A stretch of 64,000 bases of DNA. It comes from Aequorivita sp. HC6-5 (GTDB lineage: Bacteria; Bacteroidota; Bacteroidia; Flavobacteriales; Flavobacteriaceae). The translations under genes were made by a program, and so were the position numbers. Where the stretch lies: contig CAJJCS010000002.1 in the NCBI GenBank assembly GCA_905182755.1, positions 372,001 to 436,000 on the forward strand, written 5' to 3'. The notes beneath the pieces were generated by a model that saw only the letters and a program-made list of their open reading frames with translations, made no database searches and was not told the origin of the DNA. Positions 10,411 through 19,063 of the stretch are shown piece by piece; position 1 is the stretch's first letter, and the number at the start of each line of letters is the position of its first letter.

Positions 10411-10840
10411 ATGAGTACATTATATGAAGCAACAACAAATGCCACAGGCGGTAGAGCTGGCCATGTGCTAAGTGAAGATGGCCCAATAGATATGGCGCTG
10501 TCTGTTCCAAAATCTATGGGTGGAGATGACGGTAGTGGTGTAAATCCAGAGCAACTTTTTGGGGCAGCTTACGCAGCCTGTTTTGGAGGGGCTTTGCAAG
10601 CTGTTGTAGGGATAGAAAAACTAGATATAGATGTGAGTCAAATTAGTGTAGATGCCACCATTGGTTTTTGTAAAGATGAAGATGGTTTCTTTTCTAGAAG
10701 CAACCCTAGATTGTTATATTCCAGATGTTGACACACAAACAGGAGAGCAATTAGTTAATGATGCCCACCAGATGTGTCCGTTTTCTAAAGCTACCCGAGA
10801 CAATATTACAGTAACCTTAAATTTACTGCTAGATTCATAA
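10411..10840 (+). CDS. Organic hydroperoxide resistance protein (Ohr/OsmC family), broken by a +1 frameshift
   Basis: Ohr proteins reduce organic peroxides with a reactive cysteine pair. The start MSTLYEATTNATGGRAGHV and the segment NPEQLFGAAYAACFGGAL (first catalytic Cys) are in the first frame. The second Cys, in CPFSKATRDN, is in the next frame, where the C-terminus ends NITVTLNLLLDS. Removing one T from the TTTT at 10690-10693 joins KDEDGFF to LEATLDCYIPDVD, giving a normal 142-residue protein. The gene is followed by a perfect-palindrome terminator. Family membership is clear; the choice of Ohr over other OsmC subgroups rests on length and the two Cys motifs. Confidence 0.9.
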
Positions 10841-10858
10841 CAACAATACACACCACAA

Positions 10859-10896
10859 AAAAATCCCAAGATTGAAATTTCAATCTTGGGATTTTT
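10859..10896. terminator. Bidirectional terminator between convergent genes
   Basis: A 38-base perfect palindrome centred on AAATTT, flanked by A runs on the left and T runs on the right, sits between the ohr gene (plus) and the T9SS cargo gene (minus). It can terminate transcription from both sides. Confidence 0.85.
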
Positions 10897-10920
10897 ATTT
10901 TTTCAAAAAAGACTATACCC

Positions 10921-12777
10921 TTACTCTTTTAAAATGTGGTACTGAGCACTCTGCCCATTTACAAATACAGATAATATATAGGATCCACTAGCTAAATTGT
11001 GCACATCTATATTTGTTTGTGTAGCATTAATAGCAGTTTCCAATACAACAGCACCTAGAATATTTCTAAGAACAACTTTTTCGATACTACTATTATTTTT
11101 AAGTGTTACCACCCCTGAAGTTGGATTAGGGAAATACGTAAAGTTTTCAAAAACAGTGTTTTCAACACCAAGAATTTGTGATATACTAATAGTTGTTGCT
11201 CCTCCAGAATTTGTTGCCAGTAAGAAATAGTACTTACCTGGCTCTGGCTCAATTGAAGAACTAGTTCCTGTAAAGCATGGATTTTGAGCATCTTCAACGC
11301 GTATTAACTCTGTTACACTTGGGGTTGGGGTACTGGCTTCAAAAAATATGACGCTACTCACACCACTAGGTGTTTCAATAGAGGCTTCTGTTAGTCCCAT
11401 ACCAGGGGTACACAAAAATTTATACCAAACACCATTAAATCCGTCAATGGTGCAATTGGTTGGATTGCCACCCTCTTCTGTGGCAAATTGTGTGTCCACA
11501 TTTTCATCTGTGTATGCGCCAGGAATATTTATTGCATTTGTGATTAGATCGTTTGGTGGCGGCATTGGTGGCTCAGCACAATCTACAGTAATTGTGAAGT
11601 TTCCAGTGTCTCCATTATAGCCCTCTATGGCTATGTAGTATGTTGTTCCTGGAAGGGTTGTTAGTGTTATTTCAGGTCCTAACTCACAAGCGTCATCATT
11701 TTCCATTGGGTTGTCAAGGTCACAACTTGTATAGATACGCATGTAGGGATCATAGTCAAAAGCTGTACACAAAGAAAATGCAACATCTCTAGGTAGTGGT
11801 GATGTCTCTATAAATTTATAAAAAGCATCAGGGCCATTAACTCCATTTGTATCTGTTTTATCAAGTGTAGTTCCTTCTATAGAGCCACCACAAACAATTT
11901 CTTGTGCTGTTTGGCAGTTGTCATTAAAGCCCTCAGGATTAAAAATTAATTCCCAATCAAAAGCATCTACTCCCCATCTATCATCCCACTCTATTAAATA
12001 TTCTACTCCACCAACAACTTCAACGCCAAGCAAAATTGAACCAAATCCATTAGGTGCATCACAGCCATCATCATCATCTGCAACAGGAGTTAAAACATCA
12101 CAGCCATCTGTGTAGATGTTTATTCTTGTATCTATTGCCGTTGGATCTGAAGCGCAAGAGTTAATATTTATAGTACCGTTTTCAGCAGGTGTGTAACTAT
12201 ACCATAAGGCATCTGATGCATCCCCTTGTGTTGCCCCGCCAGATCCATCAATGATAAATACATCATTAAACACTCCTGGTGTTACCGCAAGTGCCTCTTC
12301 ACAGTTAGTTCCACCAACTGGATCGGGGGTATAGGTTAATTCCCAGTCAAAGGCATCTGCACCCCATCTGTCATCCCATTCAAACAAATATTCTTGACCT
12401 ATATTAACCACCACATCCTGTAGTATTGATCCATACGTAGTTGGAGCATCACAGCCATCGTCATCATTAGCAATTGGCGTTAATGTATTACAGGTGTCTG
12501 TATAAATCCATAACCTAGTATCAATTCCAACAGGGTCTGAAGCACAAGAGCTAATGTTAATAGTACCGTTTCCAGTTGCTATATAACTATACCACATAGC
12601 ATCTGTGGCATCATCTTGAGATGCTCCGCCAGTGCCAACAGTAATTGCAACATCGCTATATATTGCTGGTGTTATTAAAACTGCATTAGCACAATTGTCA
12701 CCGCCATTTTGCGCTTTGGTTTGCCATGTAAAAGAAGTTGCTACTACTAGTAAAAATAAAATATAATTTTTTTTCAT
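10921..12777 (-). CDS. T9SS-exported surface or secreted protein with repeated beta-rich domains
   Basis: This 618-residue protein has a signal peptide (residues 1-22, ending TKAQ) and a C-terminal type A sorting domain of the type IX system (YFPNPTSG near residue 545, ending SGSYILSVFVNGQSAQYH). Between them are four related beta-rich units. The first two are close copies: each has NC, then DAxWYSY, a CASDP segment, DTRxxIYTDxC, DDDGCDAP and a WDDRWGxDAFDWEL block. The third and fourth (NDNCQTAQEIVC and PPNDLITNAINI) are divergent. Acidic loops such as DDDGCD suggest calcium binding by analogy with PPC-type domains, but that is inference. The export route is inferred from the tail. The substrate or partner is unknown. 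Confidence 0.88.
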   Translation of the reverse strand: MKKNYILFLLVVATSFTWQTKAQNGGDNCANAVLITPAIYSDVAITVGTGGASQDDATDAMWYSYIATGNGTINISSCASDPVGIDTRLWIYTDTCNTLTPIANDDDGCDAPTTYGSILQDVVVNIGQEYLFEWDDRWGADAFDWELTYTPDPVGGTNCEEALAVTPGVFNDVFIIDGSGGATQGDASDALWYSYTPAENGTININSCASDPTAIDTRINIYTDGCDVLTPVADDDDGCDAPNGFGSILLGVEVVGGVEYLIEWDDRWGVDAFDWELIFNPEGFNDNCQTAQEIVCGGSIEGTTLDKTDTNGVNGPDAFYKFIETSPLPRDVAFSLCTAFDYDPYMRIYTSCDLDNPMENDDACELGPEITLTTLPGTTYYIAIEGYNGDTGNFTITVDCAEPPMPPPNDLITNAINIPGAYTDENVDTQFATEEGGNPTNCTIDGFNGVWYKFLCTPGMGLTEASIETPSGVSSVIFFEASTPTPSVTELIRVEDAQNPCFTGTSSSIEPEPGKYYFLLATNSGGATTISISQILGVENTVFENFTYFPNPTSGVVTLKNNSSIEKVVLRNILGAVVLETAINATQTNIDVHNLASGSYILSVFVNGQSAQYHILKE

Positions 12778-12800
12778 GGCTTTTGTTTTAAGTTGCTTAT

Positions 12801-12808
12801 CAAATATA
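12801..12808 (-). promoter_or_regulatory. -7 promoter box of the T9SS cargo gene
   Basis: On the minus strand TATATTTG matches the TAnnTTTG box, 24 bases before the ATG of the 618-residue secreted protein. No clear -33 TTG is visible. Confidence 0.45.
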
Positions 12809-12843
12809 GTATTATTTTTTTTCTAAAAAATAGGTGCTTTTGT

Positions 12844-12868
12844 GAAACAGCGTACCTAAATTGTCGTC
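12844..12868 (+). promoter_or_regulatory. Putative ECF-type promoter of the sigma factor operon
   Basis: GAAAC, 16 bases, then CGTC resembles promoters read by ECF sigma factors of the SigM/SigW type (TGAAAC-N16-CGTC or CGTA). The box ends 33 bases before the GTG of an ECF sigma gene, where an autoregulated promoter would be expected. The match is short and could arise by chance. I do not know whether flavobacterial ECF factors use these hexamers. Confidence 0.4.
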
Positions 12869-12901
12869 ATTTAAAAGACTCCTAATAAACCACTTACAAA
12901 C

Positions 12902-13450
12902 GTGTCAAATTCTTTACTTGTAACACAGTGCAGAGCACAAAACCCTAGAGCCCAAACTGCGCTCTATAGCCAGTACTGTGATGGTATGTTTATAGTGGCC
13001 AGCAGGTATCTAAAAGACACAGCAGAGGCAGAGGATGCAATGCAAGTTGCTTTTATTAAGGCATTTAAAAAAATAGAGCAATTTAAAGGAGATGTAAGTT
13101 TTGGAGCTTGGTTAAAACGCATTGTAATAAATACATGTTTGGATGCTTTGAAAAAGAAAAAGATTCATTTTGAAGAAATTAACGAGCAGACCCTAAGTTT
13201 AGAACAACAAAATGATGAGAGTTGGTCTGTAGATAATCAAATAACTAAACAACTTATAGAGCAGGCTATTGAAAAATTGCCTCCAAATTATAAATCTGTG
13301 GTACAATTATTTTTGTTAGAGGGATATGATCATCAAGAAATAGCCCAGGTTCTTGACATCACACAGAGTGCTTCTAGAACAAAACTGCATCGCGGTAAAA
13401 TACAATTACAACAACATCTAAAACAGCTACACTATGGCACAGGATATTAG
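12902..13450 (+). CDS. ECF-type RNA polymerase sigma factor
   Basis: This is a 182-residue alternative sigma factor with the two domains of the ECF group. Region 2 (about residues 10-95) includes DAEDAMQVAFIKAFKKIEQF and SFGAWLKRIVINTCLD. Region 4 (about 118-178) has the helix-turn-helix YDHQEIAQVLDITQSASRTK. The start is GTG at 12902. The gene overlaps the next one by 17 bases, and that one overlaps the third by 29 bases, so the three form a tightly coupled operon. A membrane protein and an exported protein downstream suggest control by an envelope signal. An ECF-like promoter lies just upstream, which would fit autoregulation. Confidence 0.9.
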   Translation: MSNSLLVTQCRAQNPRAQTALYSQYCDGMFIVASRYLKDTAEAEDAMQVAFIKAFKKIEQFKGDVSFGAWLKRIVINTCLDALKKKKIHFEEINEQTLSLEQQNDESWSVDNQITKQLIEQAIEKLPPNYKSVVQLFLLEGYDHQEIAQVLDITQSASRTKLHRGKIQLQQHLKQLHYGTGY

Positions 13451-14039
13451 AGATATAATGAAGGCTAGCTCATCACAAGAGCCAAAATTACCAAAAGGTC
13501 ACAAGGCCCGTTTTGAAGCTAGGTTACAGGCCAATTTTAGCCCAAACAAAACGCTACAGGCTTCTAGTCCTATGCAAATTTGGATCAAAATTGCTGCTGT
13601 TGCTATAGCCTTTGTTGCCGTGAGTGTTTTTGGCTATTATCAATTATCCAAAAATAGCATGGGAGATAGTCTAGTTGAGAGTGCGCCAGGGGTAGAGTCT
13701 CAAACCGATGAAAAACTAGTGCATTTAGCTGATATCTCTCCAGATTTAAAACGTGTTGAGCAGTACTACACCTCTGGAATAAAAGATGTATTAGCCTCTT
13801 TAACAATTACCACAGATAATAAAGATGTAATTGATGGATACATGCAACAACTACAGGTGCTGGATTTGGAATATGAAAGCTTGAATTTAGAACTTACCCA
13901 GGCAGGTCCTACAGAGGAGACCATTACAGCCTTAGTAGATAATCTTAAACTGAGACTAGAACTGTTAATGAAGCTCAAAACAAAATTAAAAGAACTAAAA
14001 AATAACACCAATGAAAATATTAGCAGCATTGAAGTTTAG
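13434..14039 (+). CDS. Single-pass membrane protein, candidate anti-sigma factor
   Basis: I do not recognise a named family. The 201-residue protein has a basic cytoplasmic stretch (residues 1-45), one membrane helix (about 47-70, IWIKIAAVAIAFVAVSVFGY) and an extracytoplasmic part rich in predicted coiled coil, ending with many Leu, Lys and Glu residues. Position directly after an ECF sigma gene, with a 17-base overlap, and this topology suggest it holds the sigma factor at the membrane. It lacks the HxxxCxxC zinc motif of typical anti-sigma factors, so that role is inference. It overlaps the downstream gene by 29 bases. Confidence 0.8.
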   Translation: MAQDIRDIMKASSSQEPKLPKGHKARFEARLQANFSPNKTLQASSPMQIWIKIAAVAIAFVAVSVFGYYQLSKNSMGDSLVESAPGVESQTDEKLVHLADISPDLKRVEQYYTSGIKDVLASLTITTDNKDVIDGYMQQLQVLDLEYESLNLELTQAGPTEETITALVDNLKLRLELLMKLKTKLKELKNNTNENISSIEV

Positions 14040-15045
14040 GCTATTGTGGGCGCTAGCTCTTGGTTTGGTCGCTACAGGTTTTTCTCAAGAAAAATTTGTA
14101 GAGTCTTATAATGCTAGTGATGATATGGTTGTTACGTTAAAGACCTCTTACACCAATGTTATTTTTGAAACCTGGAATAAAGATAAGGTAGAGGTAACCG
14201 CTTTTATAGAAGGAGAGGATGTAACCAAAGAACAAAAAATAGCTCTTTTTGATGCGTGGGATTTTGAGGTTTTAGGGAACTCAAAAAATGTAATTATAAC
14301 CTCAAGTGGTATCGGAAACTGGAACGGTAACACACTCTCTAGTTTAGAGGCTCAAATAGGTAAAGAATATGACTTTGTATTTACATATGATGAAAATGGA
14401 GCTGTTAAAACAATTGTAAAAACAAACAAAGCAAAAACACTGCCCCTGGCTAAAAGATCTATAATCATTAAAATGCCAAAAAACACAAAGACTGATATCA
14501 ATGTGAGATACGGTGAAATTAAAATGGCAGATGCATTTAATGTGAAAGCAACCTTAAATCACACCCCATTTACTGCAGATCGTATCGATGGAATAGAAAC
14601 GCTCATTAATGCCTCTTATGCACCCGTGGTTGTAGAGCATTGGCAGTACGGCACCTTGTATGTTAAATTTGTTGGTGCCTGTGAAATTCAAACCCTAGAG
14701 AGCATACAGCTTAATGCTAATTCTAGTGACGTGTTTGTTGGCAGTATTAGTAAAGAGGCCTATGTTACAGGCTCCTTCGGAACCTTGATTATTGGTAAAG
14801 TAGCAGATAATTTTAAACGCTTAGAGATTGTTTTGCGCAATGCAGATGCCTCTGTTGCGATGCCTGATACCCCTTTTACATTTTTGTTTAATGGAAAAAA
14901 ATCAAGTTTAAAACACCCTAAATCATTGCAGTTTAATACCACAAAAGAGGCGCAAAGAGTCTTAGCTAAAGGTTTCTATAAAAATGCGAGTACAAGCAGC
15001 AATTTTCTTGTTAATGCAGATTATAGTAATTTAATTTTACAGTAA
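14011..15045 (+). CDS. Exported DUF4097-like (beta-strand repeat) protein
   Basis: This 344-residue protein begins with a signal peptide (cleavage probably after GFSQ). The mature part has the look of DUF4097 adhesin-like proteins: short repeated beta-strand units such as NVRYGEIKMADAF, IETLINASYAPVVVEHW and LNANSSDVFVGSI, which would stack as a beta-helix. It is the third member of the ECF sigma operon and overlaps the membrane protein gene by 29 bases. Its function is unknown; it may sense or buffer envelope stress. It ends before a terminator shared with the convergent secA. Confidence 0.82.
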   Translation: MKILAALKFRLLWALALGLVATGFSQEKFVESYNASDDMVVTLKTSYTNVIFETWNKDKVEVTAFIEGEDVTKEQKIALFDAWDFEVLGNSKNVIITSSGIGNWNGNTLSSLEAQIGKEYDFVFTYDENGAVKTIVKTNKAKTLPLAKRSIIIKMPKNTKTDINVRYGEIKMADAFNVKATLNHTPFTADRIDGIETLINASYAPVVVEHWQYGTLYVKFVGACEIQTLESIQLNANSSDVFVGSISKEAYVTGSFGTLIIGKVADNFKRLEIVLRNADASVAMPDTPFTFLFNGKKSSLKHPKSLQFNTTKEAQRVLAKGFYKNASTSSNFLVNADYSNLILQ

Positions 15046-15062
15046 GGAACTACTCTAATTTT

Positions 15063-15098
15063 AAAATCCCCCAAGAGCAAATGCCTTTGGGGGATTTT
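15063..15098. terminator. Bidirectional terminator between the ECF operon and secA
   Basis: AAAATCCCCCAA (15063-15074) pairs perfectly with TTGGGGGATTTT (15087-15098). The A-rich and T-rich edges give a terminator in both directions between convergent genes. Confidence 0.85.
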
Positions 15099-15115
15099 AT
15101 ATTTTTAGTTGGGTG

Positions 15116-18100
15116 TTATTGAGTCAATACCCATTCTCCTTTTGTTATCAGTGGAATTGCTTGTTTGTACTTTACTTGTTTGGTCTCTCCGCTCATTACA
15201 TGCTTTATGGTTACTTTGTCATTACGACCAATTTTCGGCATTTCGCGGGTAATGGTCTCTGTTACTTGCTGCTGGTTTTGAGTTTGTCCAGCTGCCTTAG
15301 ACCCAACAGAGCGCTGGTCAAGGTTTTGTATTTCGTCTTTCTGCTCGTTAAGTTTTTGTTTACTCTTTACCTCTCGAGCTTCTTGAATTTGTCTTTGGTT
15401 TTCTTTAGGTAACTCTCCTTTAAACAAGAATGATAACACATCTTTATTTACATTTTCCACCATCTTTTTAAAGAGTTCAAAGGCTTCAAATTTGTAAATT
15501 AAGAGTGGATCTTTTTGCTCATGTACGGCCAGTTGTACAGATTGTTTTAACTCATCCATTTTGCGCAGGTGTGTTTTCCAAGTATCATCAATAATGGCAA
15601 GTGAGATGTTTTTCTCAAAATCCTTTACTAGTTCTGCACCTTTTGTTTGATAAGCTGTTTCTAAATCTGTGGCAACATTTAAGGTTTTTACTCCATCAGT
15701 GAAAGGCACTAAAATTCGCTTGTATTGATCTTTATGGTTCTCATATACATTTTGGATTACAGGGAAGGCAATCTCTGCATTTTGCCTCATTTTTTCTTGA
15801 TAGTGGCCGTAAGCAACTTTATAAACTTTTCCTGCAATTTCTTGAGACCCTAATTTTTCAAATTCGTTTTGATCTATAGGGGCACTAATAGAAAAATAAC
15901 GTATTAGCTCAAATTCAAAATTCTTGAAATCTTGACTTTCTTTGTTGTTCTGCGAAATGATCTCTGCAGTATCATAAATCATGTTGGCAATATCCACGCG
16001 CAGTCTATCTCCAAACAATGCGTTGTATCTTCTTTTGTATATTACCTCACGCTGTGCGTTCATGATATCATCATACTCCAATAATCTTTTACGAATACCA
16101 AAGTTGTTTTCTTCTACTTTTTTCTGTGCTCGTTCTATAGATTTAGAAATCATAGAATGCTGTATTACTTCTCCTTCTTCAAGGCCCATTCTATCCATCA
16201 TCTTAGCGATACGTTCACTACCAAAAAGACGCATTAGGTTGTCTTCTAAAGAGACATAAAATTGCGAGCTACCTGGATCTCCTTGACGTCCAGAACGACC
16301 TCTTAGCTGCCTGTCTACACGTCTAGAGTCATGACGCTCTGTACCTACAATGGCAAGACCTCCAGAGGCCTTCACGGCATCACTTAATTTAATATCTGTA
16401 CCACGACCTGCCATGTTGGTTGCAATTGTAACCACGCCAGGATCTCCTGCTTGGGCTACAATATCTGCCTCACTTTTATGCATCTTTGCATTCAAGGTAT
16501 TGTGTTGTACTTTTCTAATGCTAAGCATACGGCTTAATAGCTCAGATATCTCTACAGATGTTGTACCAATTAATATAGGTCTTCCTTGTTTAGAGAGTTC
16601 TGTTACTTCGTCAATAACAGCGTTGTATTTTTCTCTTTTAGTTTTGTAAATTTTATCTTCACGATCATCACGAACAATAGGTCTATTTGTTGGTATTTCT
16701 ACCACATCTAGTTTGTAGATTTCCCAAAGTTCTCCCGCTTCAGTAACCGCTGTACCTGTCATACCAGATAGCTTTCTATACATACGGAAGTAGTTTTGCA
16801 GGGTAACCGTTGCAAAGGTTTGAGTCATTGCCTCAATCTTTACATTTTCTTTAGCTTCAATGGCTTGGTGAAGCCCGTCGCTGTAGCGGCGTCCATCCAT
16901 AATACGACCAGTCTGCTCATCGACGATCATTACCTTGTTTTCCATGACAACATACTGGGTGTCTTTTTCAAACAATGAATAGGCTTTTAGTAATTGACTC
17001 AGGGTATGAATACGTTCACTTTTTACACCAAAATCTCTAAATAATTCTTCTTTAAGAGCTGCTTCTTGTTCACTAGGTAATTCTTGTGCCTCAATTTTTG
17101 CTATTTCTGTACCAATCTCTGGCATTACAAAGAAATCTGGATTGTCTGGTCCAGATAGGTAGTCTACTCCTTTGTCTGAAAGTTCAATTTGATTGTTTTT
17201 CTCTTCAATAACATAGTACAACTCTGCATCAACTAGTGGCATTTCACGGTTGTTGTCTGCCATGTAGGTGTTTTCTGTTTTTTGCAGAATTTGTTTTACT
17301 CCTTCTTCAGATAAAAATTTAATTAAGGCCTTGTTTTTTGGAATACCTCTGTAAACGCGCAATAATTTAAATCCTCCTTCTTTAACATCACCTTCTTTAA
17401 TTAATTTCTTTGCCTCGGCCAAAACACCTGTTAGGTACTTTTGCTGAACGGCAACGATGTCTGCAATTTTTGGTTTTAATTCATTAAACTCATGACGATC
17501 TCCCTGGGCTACAGGCCCTGAAATAATTAAAGGTGTTCTTGCATCATCAATTAATACACTATCTACCTCATCAACAATTGCGTAATGGTGTGGTCTTTGA
17601 ACCAAATCTTCTGGTTTGTGAGCCATATTATCACGCAGGTAATCAAAACCAAACTCATTGTTTGTACCATAGGTAATATCACTGTTATAGGCCTCTCTTC
17701 TTGACTCACTATTTGGCTGATGATTATCAACACAGTCTATGGTCATTCCATGAAACTGAAATATAGGCGCCATCCAAGCGCTATCACGTTTTGCTAGATA
17801 ATCATTTACAGTAACCACATGAACCCCGTTTTGAGCCAAGGCATTTAAGTACACCGGCAGGGTTGCTACCAGGGTTTTACCTTCTCCTGTTTGCATTTCT
17901 GCAACTTTACCTTGATGCAGGGCAACACCTCCAATAAGCTGTACATCGTAGTGGACCATGTCCCAGGTTATTTGTTTTCCTGCTGCATCCCAAGAGTTTT
18001 TCCAAATGGCATGCTCACCATCTAGAGATACATAATCTTTCTCTCCAGATAGTTCACGGTCAAAGGCTGTTGCAGTAACACGAAGGGTTTCATTGTTTTT

Positions 18101-18469
18101 GAAACGTTTTGCCGTTTCTTTTATAACAGCAAATGCCTCTCCTAAAATTTTATTTAGAGATGCTTTCTCAATTTCATATCGGTCATCTTTTAAGCCGTCA
18201 ATTTTGTTGTAGATATCTTCTTTTTTGTCAATATCTTCTTCCTTATCTGCAGCTACTATTAGGGCATCTATTTCATTTTGTATTTCTTTTTGATCTGCCT
18301 TGATGATGTTTCTAAAGACATCACTTTTTGCGCGCAACTCATCAATACTTAATTTCTCTAGGGCAGCTTCATGAGATTTCACCTCTTCTACATAGGGTTG
18401 TATGTCTCCAAGATCCTTCTTGGATTTGTCTCCCACAAATACTTTTAATACGTTATCTAAAAATCCCAT
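15116..18469 (-). CDS. secA: Protein translocase ATPase SecA
   Basis: SecA is the ATPase that drives preproteins through SecYEG. The 1117-residue protein is full length for Bacteroidota. It starts MGFLDNVLKVFVGDKSKKDL and contains Walker A EMQTGEGKT, the DEAD-like VDEVDSVLIDDARTPLI, NMAGRGTDI and the helicase motif QLRGRSGRQGDPG. It has the extended linker region seen in this phylum. The C-terminus (TIKHVMSGETKQVKYKQA) replaces the CxCxSGxxxxxC zinc tail of E. coli SecA, as expected in Bacteroidota. No frame break is present over 3.3 kb. It is transcribed alone, apart from the DUF2795 gene upstream, which has its own terminator. Confidence 0.98.
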   Translation of the reverse strand: MGFLDNVLKVFVGDKSKKDLGDIQPYVEEVKSHEAALEKLSIDELRAKSDVFRNIIKADQKEIQNEIDALIVAADKEEDIDKKEDIYNKIDGLKDDRYEIEKASLNKILGEAFAVIKETAKRFKNNETLRVTATAFDRELSGEKDYVSLDGEHAIWKNSWDAAGKQITWDMVHYDVQLIGGVALHQGKVAEMQTGEGKTLVATLPVYLNALAQNGVHVVTVNDYLAKRDSAWMAPIFQFHGMTIDCVDNHQPNSESRREAYNSDITYGTNNEFGFDYLRDNMAHKPEDLVQRPHHYAIVDEVDSVLIDDARTPLIISGPVAQGDRHEFNELKPKIADIVAVQQKYLTGVLAEAKKLIKEGDVKEGGFKLLRVYRGIPKNKALIKFLSEEGVKQILQKTENTYMADNNREMPLVDAELYYVIEEKNNQIELSDKGVDYLSGPDNPDFFVMPEIGTEIAKIEAQELPSEQEAALKEELFRDFGVKSERIHTLSQLLKAYSLFEKDTQYVVMENKVMIVDEQTGRIMDGRRYSDGLHQAIEAKENVKIEAMTQTFATVTLQNYFRMYRKLSGMTGTAVTEAGELWEIYKLDVVEIPTNRPIVRDDREDKIYKTKREKYNAVIDEVTELSKQGRPILIGTTSVEISELLSRMLSIRKVQHNTLNAKMHKSEADIVAQAGDPGVVTIATNMAGRGTDIKLSDAVKASGGLAIVGTERHDSRRVDRQLRGRSGRQGDPGSSQFYVSLEDNLMRLFGSERIAKMMDRMGLEEGEVIQHSMISKSIERAQKKVEENNFGIRKRLLEYDDIMNAQREVIYKRRYNALFGDRLRVDIANMIYDTAEIISQNNKESQDFKNFEFELIRYFSISAPIDQNEFEKLGSQEIAGKVYKVAYGHYQEKMRQNAEIAFPVIQNVYENHKDQYKRILVPFTDGVKTLNVATDLETAYQTKGAELVKDFEKNISLAIIDDTWKTHLRKMDELKQSVQLAVHEQKDPLLIYKFEAFELFKKMVENVNKDVLSFLFKGELPKENQRQIQEAREVKSKQKLNEQKDEIQNLDQRSVGSKAAGQTQNQQQVTETITREMPKIGRNDKVTIKHVMSGETKQVKYKQAIPLITKGEWVLTQ

Positions 18470-18551
18470 GTGTCTTGTTATGTTGTATAGCGTTAAAGGC
18501 TGTATTTTTTTATTAAATGGTAATAGTGTGTTATAGGGTTAAATCTATAAC

Positions 18552-18582
18552 AAAAAAAGCCCCTGTAGACAGAGACTTTTTT
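18552..18582 (-). terminator. Terminator of the DUF2795 gene
   Basis: Read on the minus strand, AAAAAGTCTCTGT pairs with ACAGGGGCTTTTT through two G-U wobbles, followed by more T residues. It lies 57 bases after the DUF2795 stop and just upstream of secA. Confidence 0.65.
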
Positions 18583-18638
18583 AAGCGCATGATTTTTAGT
18601 GCGCCTATTTTATACCAACGTTTTGTAAAACGTTTATA

Positions 18639-18860
18639 TTAATATTCGTCCTCGTTCCACAGATAGTCTTCATCTGTTGGGTAATCTGGCCAAATTTCTT
18701 CTATAGAATCATAAGAGTCTCCCTCATCTTCTATGGCTTGTAAATTTTCTACAACCTCTAGTGGTGCTCCCGTTCTAATGGCGTAGTCAATTAATTCGTC
18801 TTTAGTTGCCGGCCAAGGCGCATCACTTAAATAGGATGCCAATTCTAATGTCCAGTACAT
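18639..18860 (-). CDS. Small acidic DUF2795 protein
   Basis: This 73-residue, strongly acidic protein starts MYWTLELASYLSDAPWPATK and ends with DYPTDEDYLWNEDEY. It is very highly conserved among flavobacteria and placed in DUF2795. The N-terminal half, with APWPATKDELIDYAIRTGAP, resembles a small helix-turn-helix-like fold; the tail is rich in Asp, Glu and Tyr. No function is known. It has one of the clearest promoters in the window and its own terminator, so it is a genuine expressed small gene. Confidence 0.9.
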   Translation of the reverse strand: MYWTLELASYLSDAPWPATKDELIDYAIRTGAPLEVVENLQAIEDEGDSYDSIEEIWPDYPTDEDYLWNEDEY

Positions 18861-18882
18861 TGATTAATGTTTTAATTTTGTG

Positions 18883-18912
18883 CAAAAATAATTTTTTAGT
18901 CGAAATAGTCAA
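18883..18912 (-). promoter_or_regulatory. Promoter of the DUF2795 gene (TTG-N19-TATTTTTG)
   Basis: On the minus strand a TTG (18912-18910) is followed 19 bases later by TATTTTTG (18890-18883), matching both flavobacterial elements at proper spacing. The ATG begins 22 bases downstream. Confidence 0.7.
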
Positions 18913-19031
18913 CTAAAAAACAACTTATTTAAGCTTTATTTATAAGAACGTTTACAATTATCTGTTTATCAGGTAATTGATGGTGATGATTTTAATGAAA
19001 AACTAATTCATAAAACCAAGATATAAAAAAC

Positions 19032-19063
19032 AATTATAAAGTGCTTTAAAGCACTTTATAATT
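19032..19063 (-). terminator. Terminator palindrome overlapping the adenosyltransferase stop codon
   Basis: A 32-base perfect palindrome centred on TTTAAA contains the TAA stop (19058-19056) of the adenosyltransferase gene and is followed on the minus strand by a run of T residues. Termination and translation stop are therefore superimposed. Confidence 0.75.

Noticed and set aside
15981-16649. Open frames on the plus strand opposite secA
   Set aside because: They mirror the codon pattern of secA on the other strand and show no protein-like features or promoters of their own.
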